Positions 45,901 to 56,383 of a DNA stretch of 64,000 nt are shown piece by piece. The position numbers and the translations under genes are program-made. The notes beneath the pieces are model-generated. The model was given only the letters and a program-made list of their open reading frames with translations, did no database searches and was not told the origin of the DNA. Source of the stretch: Macrostomum hystrix (taxonomy: Eukaryota > Platyhelminthes > Macrostomidae). The stretch is from assembly GCA_950097015.1 (NCBI GenBank), contig CATNEN010000039.1:10448001-10512000 (forward strand), written 5' to 3'. Position 1 is the stretch's first letter. Each line of letters begins with the position of its first letter.

Positions 45901-47047
45901 ATTTTCCAATAAAACAGAGAAAAGGCAAAACACCAACCAAGAATGAGCAGATTCCGGCCGGTGATGTTGGAATTTTCCAGGTGGAGAGTCACCAAGGAGG
46001 AGCCGATGCGCAGGGATCGAACCATGGCTGGTATGCTCTGCTCGGACAGTGGAATGCCGTGCAAGTCCAGCGTGTGCATGCACGGAGTTTTCTTGAGCAT
46101 GCGTGAGCACATCTGCCAGCCGCGCAGGCCGATGCGAGTATTGTGAGCGATGTTGAGCTTGCAGCAGGACTCATAGTACTCAATCATGTCGAACAGCGCT
46201 ATGGCGCTATCCTCGTCAAGGCCGCTATTTTCAAAGTCCAGAGTTTTAAACTGCACGCGTTTGAAGATCTCTTCTAACGATTCAACGTGGCGACTGTCTA
46301 GACGAAGATTGCGACAGCTCAGCATCTCGTAGCGATCGTTGCAGACGCTCAGATCGATGCCCTGCAGCTGCTCAAGCAGGTGACGATGCGGTTGAACACA
46401 GTTGGCGTCGCAGGCGGCCTTGTAGGCGCAGACCAGCTCCTCGGTGGTGCAGCTGTAGCCTGGGGCGGGCGGGCGTTTGAGCAGACAATGAAATATTCTT
46501 TCATTACTTTTTTATCAGAATTTTCAACTCTTCCTCAGAGAAATCTTCTCGATTTGCTGAGAGAGATGAGAGATAAGGAGAGGAGACTCAAAAGAGATGA
46601 GACAGTGGGAGATAAGACACATGAGAGATGAGACATGGGAGAGATGATCTATGGGAGAGATGAGACATGGAAGAGCAAGAGATGACACACAGGAGAGATG
46701 AGAGATTGAAAAGATAAGACGAGACAAGAGAGAAATGGGGCATGGGAGATTTTCTTATCTACATACTTCCTTTTTGCCTACCCCAGTTTCATAGAAATCA
46801 GCTTTCAGTACATTTTCCATTAGTTTTTAATAATGCAAAATTTCTTCCTAAAAGCTTGAATCCCAAACTCACCTTTTCCCCATGGATCAGGTGGGTCCAT
46901 ATAGCCGGAGACTATTCTCTCATCATTGGGAAAGGTCACCTTTCTGGATGAGGAGAATTGGCCAGCATCAGCACCAATGCCACCAGTCATTGCATAATCT
47001 CCATCAGAGAGATCATTGCAAGCTGTCAGGTCAACTGTCTCAGCCAT
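39909..47047 (-). CDS. PPP1R37: PPP1R37 homologue, PP1-binding leucine-rich repeat protein
   Basis: Six exons, 47047-46873, 46459-45938, 44988-44843, 42312-41695, 41362-40937 and 40784-39909, join in phase to about 920 residues. PPP1R37 binds protein phosphatase 1 and restrains it. Exon 1 has the PP1-docking RVxF motif KVTF (residues 36-39), followed by ERIVSGYMDPPDPWG, conserved in the family. Exons 2-4 encode the leucine-rich repeats: LEEIFKRVQFKTLDFE, ALFDMIEYYES, IGLRGWQ, LHLENSNITGR, LRELLLAENK, CEGAVALAECLAESPQLLRL, LRDNQIRTAGLMALKLALSVN and LTRLDLDKDIKKE. Exon 4 then carries a five-copy 8-residue repeat. Exon 5 is a helical Gln/Glu-rich segment. Exon 6 is mostly an 8-residue Glu/Pro/Arg/Ser repeat; the vertebrate protein also has an acidic C-terminal half. 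The end of exon 4 (donor gttagt) is the least certain border. Confidence 0.9.
39960..40520 (-). repeat. 24-bp coding minisatellite in PPP1R37 exon 6
   Basis: About 23 units of 24 bp encode EQPREESS and EQPRQEPS variants in tandem. The period is exactly eight codons and no unit breaks the frame, so the array appears to be held as protein. The plus strand is also open but shows no such meaning. Confidence 0.92.
41385..41640 (+). mobile_element. SINE-B copy in PPP1R37 intron 4
   Basis: cgagatcctgagctcgaatc, catttggggcgtagccctgg, gcctggcgatgagaaaacg and agaattgccttttcactggc follow the SINE-B order, antisense to the gene. It makes up most of the 332-bp intron. Confidence 0.75.
41703..41818 (-). 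repeat. 24-bp repeat at the end of PPP1R37 exon 4
   Basis: Five 24-bp copies encode EANNLQDL in frame, directly after the last leucine-rich repeat. A donor at 41694-41693 would leave all copies in the protein. If splicing happens earlier, they would be intronic. Confidence 0.8.
42345..44700. repeat. 21-bp satellite in PPP1R37 intron 3, with a 648-bp duplication
   Basis: More than 110 units of tagggaactggttgcactgt(c), some one base shorter. The stretch 43406-43882 is repeated at 44054-44530, 648 bp later, with identical translated frames. Open frames up to 249 codons on both strands are by-products of the 21-bp period. Confidence 0.95.
45040..45905. repeat. 45-bp satellite in PPP1R37 intron 2
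   Basis: About 19 highly uniform units of 45 bp contain ccctaattagacagtgggtt, attgcagtcaggtacatgac and taatt. Each unit has a TAATTA homeodomain core. A 302-codon minus-strand frame through it is spurious. Confidence 0.95.
46540..46755. repeat. Purine-rich imperfect repeat in PPP1R37 intron 1
   Basis: Degenerate copies of gagagatgagacatggga run through the intron. Unit length varies and no clean period is seen. Confidence 0.7.
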
Positions 47048-47704
47048 GAGAATGATTGCTGTGACTTTTATAGTCTTTTATAGGATCTAGAGCTCAACTC
47101 TGTCAGGAAATTATTTACAAATAGAAGCAATTTCATATGTTTTGCTTTGATGTTGATTTTACATATTTGTTTTAATAATTAACATGGAACTGAAAGAATT
47201 TAAAATGAAGTTCATGTAACAGGATAGATTAAAAAATAAACCATATTAAATTATGTCTGGAAACTGGAGAAAAGGGTAGTTATTACAGTCAGTGACAGTC
47301 AGAACTTGTGCAAAATTGCCAAATTTCTGCCAAAAAATAGTTAAGTAGTTTTTTAGCTAGGCAAGCCATGTAGAATAAAATGTCTTGCTAAAAATAATTT
47401 GCTAAGTTTATTGTTCATCAAAAACTATTCTTGACCATTTGCCATTTACCTATTTCTGTTAAGGGTTGCAATCTGTAACAGAATGGTAAAATAAATCAGC
47501 TTTAAAATGACTACCTTTGTGGTGATCTAGAAAAATCTAGTATACTTCCTAAGACAGCTATTTTAGTCTTAACACTCTTAAGTGTGTTTCACAACACAAC
47601 TTTTTACCCTTTTCAAATGTGCAATAATTAAATACTCTGAACTCATTCTTAAACATTCACAAAACTTTAATCCTATATTATATTCTATTCTGGGGATTTG
47701 ATTA

Positions 47705-48151
47705 AGGTAGTTGTTATTTGTCCGGTTAACCGGACAAATAGCCATTTGGTTATTCGTCCGGTTAACCGAGGTTGTAGGGGTTGTAGGCCTAGCGCTACCA
47801 CGAGAACCTCTATCATTTGTAAGATAAAATAATTAACAAGCTGCAAAAGGACAGTCATTCAGATTTGAAGTTTGTGTCTCAAATTATTTTCGCTTATCAG
47901 CTAATTAAAAAAATTAAAACCTTTTCCAGAAATTTGGTTGTTTCAGGGACTAACTTAGTTCAAGGGTATAGTTTGGTCTTTGTGAGGTCAAGACTCAAGA
48001 TGGCTATTAGCATGGCAAGAGTGGTCTTTGGGAGGATCATTGCTCCTGCTCATTGAAAGGGGAGAAATTAAGTCCTTGGGTGGTTAACCGGTTAACCGGA
48101 CAAATAACCAAATGGCTATTTGTCCAGTTAACCGGACAAATAACAACTACC
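47705..48151. mobile_element. 447-bp MITE with palindromic termini
   Basis: The left end ggtagttgttatttgtccgg and the right end ccggacaaataacaactacc are inverted repeats, and each end contains the palindrome ccggttaaccgg or a close form. It is flanked by the direct repeat tttgatta (47697-47704 and 48152-48159), an 8-bp target duplication. The inside is AT-rich and without a transposase. A diverged piece of the terminus is at 49035-49097. Confidence 0.85.
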
Positions 48152-48159
48152 TTTGATTA

Positions 48160-49753
48160 ATCTCTGTATTGAAATGTGGTTAACAATCCTGTGTATCGAT
48201 CTCAGCACTAGGCCTATATATGCACGTGTATGATAGTTAATTATAGATTGGCAAGTCTTAAATTAATTAATAAGGAATTCATGATTGATTTACTATTATT
48301 GGAACAGACAATTGACAAGTTAAACAACAAGATATGTCTATTACTATGACTATGCTTAGGAGTTATTGATTTTTTCATTATAGCAGTATACATTCTCACA
48401 TTATTACAAAGCTGAGAAACAGATACTTTAATAAATATGCAATTATAGATATACAACTTAAAAAAACTAACTAGGCCTAGCTAGCTAATTATTAATATAA
48501 AAACTCCACTTCTTTAGAAGAAAGAAAAAACAAAAATAGAATAATCCATGTATCTTGTTAGTAGCAAAAACAAGAACGGCCCTGTATTTTTTTAAATTAC
48601 TAGAACCTAGAAGTAAAACTTAAATTTTAAAGCTATCTAACCAACCTACAGCCTAGCCAGGTACTAAAAAGTAAAAATGATAACTCGGTCTGCAATTAAT
48701 AACTTGCTGGATTTTCTATTGATTCAATTTCCGAGTGTAGCCCTACTTTTCCACAAACAAGTCAATTTACTTGCATGGCTTTTTTAAAGTTCTTATCGCA
48801 TATTTTAAATTTTACTGGTTCTTCTGATTGATGTGGGAAGGGTGATGCGATTAAATTACTACGTACCTACGTTTGATAAAAAGTGATTTGAAATTCCTAT
48901 ATTTTAGTTATTGATATATGTTCAATTATAACAACGAAAAAATCATTACGGTAATCTATGTATTACTGCTTTATACTTTTCTGCTCATTTAAACGGGAAA
49001 AAACAAAAATTATAGCTATTTTCCAAATATCAAAAAGCTTATTTGTCCGGTTAACAGGACGAATATCCAAAATAGCTAATTGTCCAGTTAACCGGATGCA
49101 GAAACTTATCCCTTAAGTTAAGGTGCGAACCTTCATCCATCCCCTGCCTCAGCTTTAAGCTCTCGCTATTGTTTAAAGCCTATTTCACGATTCGATATTG
49201 CGATTATAGTTAGATAAATTCATCCCGGCAGTAGAATAATAAATATAATAAACCCAGTCATATGTTAATTGAAAACTTTTAAAGAAATGACTCTTTGTTG
49301 TTATCGTGTTGAAAGATATACAAATCCATTAACTTTACCTTAGTCAGCTTAGTGCCTCAGCTTTTTTAGCAATACTAAAATGAACTGCACTATATTAGGT
49401 TTCGACTTATAACAGTTATATATGTTAAACATATATATATATTATAATATGCTTAAATCTGCAAAAATTGTTGCAATTTTTGCTTCGATTTTTATCGAAA
49501 CGCGTTTAGATATATAAATAAACACCAGGAAGTATAATCGACCAAGAATGATCGGCCTTTGCCGCGACCAAAAAACGATTCCTCAGCCGACTTCATGGCC
49601 AAAGAAACGTTTTTGAGGGGTATTATAGACATAGACATGTACATAGACAACTTGAAAATCAGCCTGAAACGCTTGGATTTTGCCACTGTGGATTCAATCG
49701 AATGGTCGATGGATCAATTGGTCTGCAAAAGCAATTTAATCGTTAAGTATAGA
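48160..49753. other. AT-rich interval, no gene
   Basis: No recognisable coding sequence. It contains at 49035-49097 a fragment related to the MITE terminus (ttatttgtccggttaacagg ... gtccagttaaccgga). The longest open frames lack known motifs. Confidence 0.5.
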
Positions 49754-50595
49754 ATAATACCCCCCTGATTTCGTTTCTTTGGCCTACGAACGGCTGAGGA
49801 CGCGTTTCTTGGCCGAGGCGAAGCCGAGGCCCAGAAGCGCAGTCCGAAGCCGTTCGTAGGCCATAGGCAACTGATTGTTCTGACTATGGATTTGAGGGCA
49901 GGAATGAGCATGGAATCCTCGTTGTACTTGTTTCACGATTGGCCAAGACTAAAACAGCGGGCACGGAATGTCGTTGTGTGCCCACTGCCCTGAGAATTCG
50001 TCTATGTCCAAAGCCCCTAAAGCCTGTTCATACAGCTGCAGTGAAGAGAGACGTGGAGGCATCGGACTAGAGCTGAGATTACTTTCAGCTCTCAGCTTTC
50101 AATTATGCCACATTGAAAGGCATAAGAGGAACCAGGACTCTTAAGTCGTTCAATGTGGTTCCGAGTAGTAGCCAATGTCGAAGGCGACTTTGAGGATGCC
50201 TCGATGTCCTTAATGTTTTGAAGTTCTTTCGCATCCAGCCGTGAGGCAATCATGCGACCCAAACGACCTCAAGCCTACCGCTGTACTGGAAATGGACAGC
50301 GTCCGACTTAGTTTCTTCATTTAGTGGACTATAGACTAACGTGGAGTATTAAAGGAACTCATCTGGTCACATGCAGCCATTGCACACGCTATGTATACGT
50401 GACATATCGGTTGTACTTTTAAGGCCATGTTCATAAGTTTCACTTTGTACTTTTCAAGTTTAATCGCAAAAAAAAATTCATGCGTTACAAACGTTTACGC
50501 TTATGCCATAGACAAAATCTGCGGGCAACACACTGACGATTCCTTAGGCCGTCTTGCCCGCGAAATCGTGAGATAACGAGTTCAGGGGGTATTAT
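49754..50595. mobile_element. 842-bp inverted-repeat element
   Basis: The left end ataatacccccctga is mirrored by the right end tcagggggtattat. Near the left is an internal 15-bp inverted repeat, ggcctacgaacggct / agccgttcgtaggcc. The left end recurs at 51655-51705. No transposase. Classification unknown and target duplication not clear in the AT-rich flanks. Confidence 0.6.
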
Positions 50596-50789
50596 ATATA
50601 TTATTTAATCCTAAAGCTTGGCCCGGCTCCCGAGATTGCACTACTAAAACTGTTTACAGCAACTGTGACCATAGACTATATGTTTAATCGGCCTAGGCCG
50701 TTAAATGACTGGCTTAGGCCAGTTAAATAATAAATACATAGAATTAATAGCCAATAGGCCGGGCCAAGCTGGGGATTAAATTAAATTTA

Positions 50790-50891
50790 ATAACATCCGC
50801 CTCGATTTTGTTCTATGGGCGAAAGTCTCGCGCTGAGAGTCTCGTGGAAAGGACTTTCTTTCCCACAGAGCAAAGTCGAGGCGGGTGTTAT
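50790..50891. mobile_element. 102-bp fold-back element
   Basis: Arms of about 38 bp, starting ataacatccgcctcgatttt and ending aaagtcgaggcgggtgttat, pair almost fully with a short centre. The RNA would form one long hairpin. It is either a tiny MITE or a hairpin locus. Confidence 0.7.
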
Positions 50892-51654
50892 TATAACACA
50901 TCCAGGATATCCAGGAACATCCAGAAAAAGTTCTCTGGAAGATTTTGTCGGCCTACTTGACATAACAGAGGACAAAATATTACAGAATAATTTTGTGGCA
51001 CTTAGCTGCAGGTGGGTACCTGTAGGTTTTGTCCATTAACAACTTACGCGTCTTTACAAACTAAAAGTGAAAGCGATGACACACGCATATTGAAAGCCAA
51101 GAGGTTTTTCTCTGTTTAGAGTACTTCAAAAAATATGTTATTTCTACGCGATAGAACCTACTTTTTTAACGCTTTAAGTATTTTTTCGTTTTTAACATAA
51201 GCACTAGTCTCCTATTTGTATTTTATACTATTTTAAAAAAACTAACCCATTTTGACTCAAATGTACTAATATATTTGTGCTTTACATTTAACACCATTCA
51301 TTAGACAAGCTATAGCCCTCTTTACTCTATGGAGGATGCTAAGCGATGTACGAGTAAAGCGGAGGGAGTACTGATCATATTATTTCGTATAAACATGAAC
51401 ATAAAAGATGGTTTAAAAGAGGCCATACTATCTTCCCACTGTTGGGAAAAGACCAACGAGGGTATTTCAAATACCCACCGTCTACCGAAAGACCGATTTT
51501 CGGGAGAGTCGATCATATTGATCGAAATTTTCTGCTCTTTATGATGAACTAAATCGTAGTTCATTAAACTAACTCGAGTCTGCATCGTCTTGATTTTAAG
51601 CGATTCTTGTCGGAAGACCAAATTGACCGGGACAAGTGGGGAATAAAAAATAAT

Positions 51655-51705
51655 ACGCCCCTGATTTCGTTTATTTGGCCTACGAACGGCTGAGGACGCT
51701 GAGAA
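51655..51705 (+). mobile_element. Terminal fragment of the 842-bp element family
   Basis: aataatacgcccctgatttc and ttggcctacgaacggctgag repeat the left end of the element at 49754, diverging after about 55 bp. Confidence 0.55.
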
Positions 51706-51844
51706 CTCAGGAGCTAGCTGAGAACTGGTGACAAAAACAACGAGGCGCTGTATAAATCTATGGCGAATCCATATTGGTTAAAATTTATAATATGGTAACA
51801 TTATGAAATTGCTATGACAAAAAATTATGCCCGTATACACTTAT

Positions 51845-52065
51845 GGACTTTGCCACCAGACATCCCGACAAGAATCTCTAAATATCTCGACGATGCCGAC
51901 ATTTTGTGATTCTGGAAGTTGTTTCATTGGATCAGCTGACAATTTTAGGCCATGTTTTCTGCATTTTCATGGCGATTGGTTGAATATTTTAGGAGATACA
52001 GAAAATATTTGCATGGGTAGTTGAAATACCCCCAGCGGTCTTCCTGCTGTTAAAGTGAGATAAAG
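51845..52065 (+). repeat. Dispersed repeat family C, longest copy
   Basis: tttgccaccagacatcccga, atatctcgacgatgccgac, gcgattggttgaatatttta and gttgaaatacccccagcggt are shared with 3807-3950 and partly with 28380-28445 (reversed) and 32790-32885. The ends are undefined. Confidence 0.6.
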
Positions 52066-52234
52066 TGAGGCAACGAGGAATATGAGACCACCCTGACCCA
52101 GACGCGAGATCTACTGCAGCCCATGATGCGCCGCCTGGTCAAATCTATTCTGGCGACGGAGTCGAACGATGCCTATTGGCATCGATGCTTACAGAGCTAC
52201 TAGCGTTCCCTTTCCTTTTCCGCCCCTTCCATTC

Positions 52235-54185
52235 CCTCTGTAGCTGTGACGTCCCTCCTCTCTGTAGCTGTGGTGCCCCTCCTCTCTGTAGCTGTGACGC
52301 CCCTCCCTCTGTAGCTGTGGTGCCCCTCCTCTCTGTAGCTGTGACGCCCCTCCCTCTGTAGCTGTGGTGCCCCTCCTCTCTGTAGCTGTGACGCCCCTCC
52401 CTCTGTAGCTGTGGTGCCCCTCCTCTCTGTAGCTGTGACGCCCCTCCCTCTGTAGCTGTGGTGCCCCTCCTCTCTGTAGCTGTGACGCCCCTCCCTCTGT
52501 AGCTGTGACGCCTCTCCCTCTGTAGCTGTGGTGCCCCTCCTCTCTGTAGCTGTGGTGCCCCTCCTCTCTGTAGCTGTGACGCCCCTCCCTCTGTAGCTGT
52601 GACGCCTCTCCCTCTGTAGCTGTGACGCCTCTCCCTCTGTAGCTGTGGTGCCCCTCCTCTCTGTAGCTGTGACGCCCCTCCCTCTGTAGCTGTGGTGCCC
52701 CTCCTCTCTGTAGCTGTGACGCCCCTCCCTCTGTAGCTGTGGTGCCCCTCCTCTCTGTAGCTGTGACGCCCCTCCCTCTGTAGCTGTGGTGCCCCTCCTC
52801 TTTGTAGCTGTGACGTCCCTCCCTCTGTAGCTGTGGTGCCCCTCCTCTCTGTAGCTGTGACGTCCCTCCTTCTGTAGCTGTGACGTCCCTCAGTCTGTAG
52901 CTGTGACGTCCCTCCCTCTGTAGCTGTGACGTCCCTCCCTCTGTAGCTGTGGTGCCCCTCCTCTTTGTAGCTGTGACGTCCCTCCCTCTGTAGCTGTGGT
53001 GCCCCTCCTCTCTGTAGCTGTGACGCCCCTCCCTCTGTAGCTGTGACGTCCCTCACTCTGTAGCTGTGACGCCCCTCCCTCTGTAGCTGTGACGCCCCTC
53101 CCTCTGTAGCTGTGACGTCCCTCACTCTGTAGCTGTGGTGCCCCTCCTCTCTGTAGCTGTGACGCCCCTCCCTCTGTAGCTGTGACGTCCCTCACTCTGT
53201 AGCTGTGACGCCCCTCCCTCTGTAGCTGTGACGTCCCTCCCTCTGTAGCTGTGACGTCCCTCACTCTGTAGCTGTGACGCCCCTCACTCTGTAGCTGTGA
53301 CGTCCCTCAGTCTGTAGCTGTGACGTCCCTCCTTCTGTAGCTGTGACGTCCCTCAGTCTGTAGCTGTGACGTCCCTCCCTCTGTAGCTGTGACGTCCCTC
53401 CCTCTGTAGCTGTGGTGCCCCTCCTCTTTGTAGCTGTGACGTCCCTCCTTCTGTAGCTGTGACGTCCCTCACTCTGTAGCTGTGACGTCCCTCAGTCTGT
53501 AGCTGTGACGTCCCTCCCTCTGTAGCTGTGACGTCCCTCCCTCTGTAGCTGTGGTGCCCCTCCTCTCTGTAGCTGTGACGCCCCTCACTCTGTAGCTGTG
53601 ACGTCCCTCCCTCTGTAGCTGTGACGTCCCTCCCTCTGTAGCTGTGGTGCCCCTCCTCTTTGTAGCTGTGACGTCCCTCCTTCTGTAGCTGTGACGTCCC
53701 TCACTCTGTAGCTGTGACGTCCCTCCCTCTGTAGCTGTGACGTCCCTCCCTCTGTAGCTGTGGTGCCCCTCCTCTTTGTAGCTGTGACGTCCCTCCTTCT
53801 GTAGCTGTGACGTCCCTCACTCTGTAGCTGTGACGTCCCTCAGTCTGTAGCTGTGACGTCCCTCCCTCTGTAGCTGTGACGTCCCTCCCTCTGTAGCTGT
53901 GGTGCCCCTCCTCTCTGTAGCTGTGACGCCCCTCACTCTGTAGCTGTGACGTCCCTCCCTCTGTAGCTGTGACGTCCCTCCCTCTGTAGCTGTGGTGCCC
54001 CTCCTCTTTGTAGCTGTGACGTCCCTCCTTCTGTAGCTGTGACGTCCCTCACTCTGTAGCTGTGACGTCCCTCACTCTGTAGCTGTGGTGCCCCTCCTCT
54101 CTGTAGCTGTGACGTCCCTCCCTCTGTAGCTGTGACGTCCCTCCCTCTGTAGCTGTGACGTCCCTCCCTCTGTAGCTGTGACGCT
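52235..54185. repeat. 23/24-bp satellite upstream of the secreted-peptide gene
   Basis: About 83 units alternate between a 23-bp form tgtagctgtgacgtccctcc and a 24-bp form tgtagctgtggtgcccctcc. In the left half the two forms alternate almost regularly; in the right half blocks of several units recur (about 53330-53640 and 53790-54010). Many units contain TGACGTC, a CRE-like core. Long minus-strand frames are by-products. Confidence 0.95.
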
Positions 54186-54500
54186 CGTGCTCAGCGTCAG
54201 CAAAAAAACCTAATTATCAGACAATTAGACAGGCATCAGTCAGAAAACCACATGAACGGAAATGTAAAGTTTTCCTCTACAATTCCATCGTTATTACCGT
54301 AGGGCGATTTGCTGGGTAGTTAGTTCGCTAAAGTTCTCACAATTAAGCGACTCGGAAAAGCAGAAAAGCTAAAACTCTAGGTTTCAGACATAGACATGCT
54401 GAAGTTTACTGCGTGAAAGCTCAATGCATCAGCTTAACTTCTGTGGCCAAAACTGCCTGCTTTCACGAACTTTCACGACTGGACAGGGAATGCCCCTCGC

Positions 54501-54507
54501 TTATAAG
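54501..54507 (+). promoter_or_regulatory. TATA-like box of the small secreted-peptide gene
   Basis: ttataag lies 97 bp before the ATG at 54598, placing the start site near 54530 and leaving about 65 bp of leader. It is some 315 bp downstream of the CRE-like satellite. Confidence 0.45.
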
Positions 54508-54597
54508 CCGAGATAGCTGTCTTTTGACACCCACGCAAAACATTCTTAGCTCAGGTTTCACTCAGCAAGTCAATCGAAGGACATAATTTATCATAAT

Positions 54598-55487
54598 ATG
54601 AAGTCGACCACAGCACCAACGATTATGCTGCTGTTTCTGCTGCTGATCACGCTGACTCTGCTGACTGAATCTCAAGCAGCTGCTATCGGTGACGGACAAA
54701 GAGTTTCTGAATCAGAGCAGTTAAAACAACTGACGGAAACATTAATTAGTGCTTTAGGTTATGTCCGCGATATCCGGTGAGAGCAGGCATGACGCCACAT
54801 TTTAATTATTAATTGTTTGTCCTACATTGACGTATTTTTGAGACTGAAATGGACGTTCTTATGTTTGGAAAGGACAAAATATTGGCTAGTCATTTTATGA
54901 GATAAAGGAATGTAAATGTTCTTTTACCTATAGCTCACCGCAGTCTGCCTCTAAGATTTATATATCATGGTCTAAACACTGTCGGTAAAGGAAATCATTG
55001 AGTCCATTATAATGGAATCAAATTAAAAAAGCGCGGAGGAACATTTGTGTCATATAACAAAATGATGATAATGCTTAAGCATGCAAATATATATTTACTA
55101 GCACTCCGTCAGTGTGTTTCTAAAGTGTTCGCACGCCACAGACGTTCATTGTATATTTAGCGCTTAAAAATGCCGCACGCGTTCTTGGCATCGATGGTAA
55201 AAATACTCATTGACGCACAGTAAAATCAATGACTAATGTTTATAGATGGGAAATTAACCTAACCCAGTTGGGCCGAACGTACAGTCAGTGGCGACTCCGT
55301 ACAGCTGTTAAGTTCAGTCCATATAGGCAAGAGACAAGCAGTCTGGCCGCAGTGAGGTAGAAGGAAATGTCAAATCACCGATCTCTAAAATACGTGATTT
55401 TATGTTTTTTATTGATAAACCAAAACCAATTGTTTTTCACTTGCGCAGGCATGGATTAAACACAATGGACTGGAATCGTTCCGAATA
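54598..55487 (+). CDS. Short secreted peptide precursor, unknown family
   Basis: Two exons, 54598-54776 and 55448-55487, join in phase 2 to 72 residues. The first about 29 residues are a strong signal peptide with a long Leu-rich core (IMLLFLLLITLTLLTES) and likely cleavage after SQA. The mature part is about 43 residues, with an amphipathic stretch (SEQLKQLTETLISALGYV) and the tail HGLNTMDWNRSE. It has no Cys, no dibasic sites and no amidation Gly at the end, so it is not a typical processed neuropeptide. The donor gtgaga and acceptor with a T-rich tract (tttttcacttgcgcag) are good. I do not recognise the family. The second exon is short and could be a wrong choice. Confidence 0.55.
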
Positions 55488-56383
55488 GGCAGAATGCAAG
55501 TCACCTTGGACTGCACTGACCAACAGAAGCTTGATTAACATACTTCTTTCAACAGAATCTAAAATATGACATTTTAAATAACTGAAAGCATGTGTTTTAG
55601 AAAATTTCTATAAAATCTAAGAATATCACTGATATCACTGTTAATGTATTGGCTTTATTTCACTAATACCACCAAAGTTGCTGTGCAATGTTTAACCGCT
55701 CTTTATTGGAAATATGGTTTTGTCAAAGTAATTCAGACTGGTAGCGTGTATCTGAGTGTCTTAGTATAACTATTCTGGTAGCGTTTAGTACAATTGTCTA
55801 GTAGTCAATCTGGTAGCGTTTTCTATTGCCGTATTTTCATTTCTATGTATTCCTGTCCGCTCTTAGGCGTTACCAATGATCCAAGTTTAACTGCTTTCTC
55901 AGAAATCAATGCGAACGTTCCTATTTATGCTTGCGTATTACACCAATGCAAAACGTTATCTTTCCTCAGCTCTCGTAAAACAAGTAAAACTGAATTCATC
56001 ACTTATAACAAATATTATTTCGCGAGTGTTTCTAAGAAAGTTTTCAAATCGCACTGCATCAACTGACCTCCCTACAGGTGTTTTTTGAAACAAGTCATAA
56101 TATAATATTAAATATACAATATAATAACTATTAAACAATATGAACATGAAACGGAAAACATGAAAGACCAGCAAACGAGGCGACTAAAAAGTAGGACGCT
56201 TGTATATAGTCATGTACCAAATTAGCACGTAATGTGAGTTCTGCTGCTCTCTCACCTAGCCCAGTGTGCGCCTCCAAAATCACCTCTCACCTTTTGCTTA
56301 GTATCCTATGGGTCCGTTCTCCCGTTCTGCTCAATGTATGCCGCCATGCTAATGCACATTCGCTCTAAACCGCCCAAAGTATG
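55488..56383. other. No gene recognised
   Basis: AT-rich flank with a few short tandem motifs (ctggtagcgt repeated around 55739-55818). No supported coding region. Confidence 0.5.

Noticed and set aside
45032-45940. 302-codon open frame on the minus strand
   Set aside because: It is the 45-bp satellite read in one frame; the period is a multiple of three and the translation is a perfect 15-residue repeat spanning an intron.
52145-53125. 326-codon Arg/Gly/Thr-rich open frame on the minus strand
   Set aside because: By-product of the 23/24-bp satellite; the translation cycles through three frames of the same unit.
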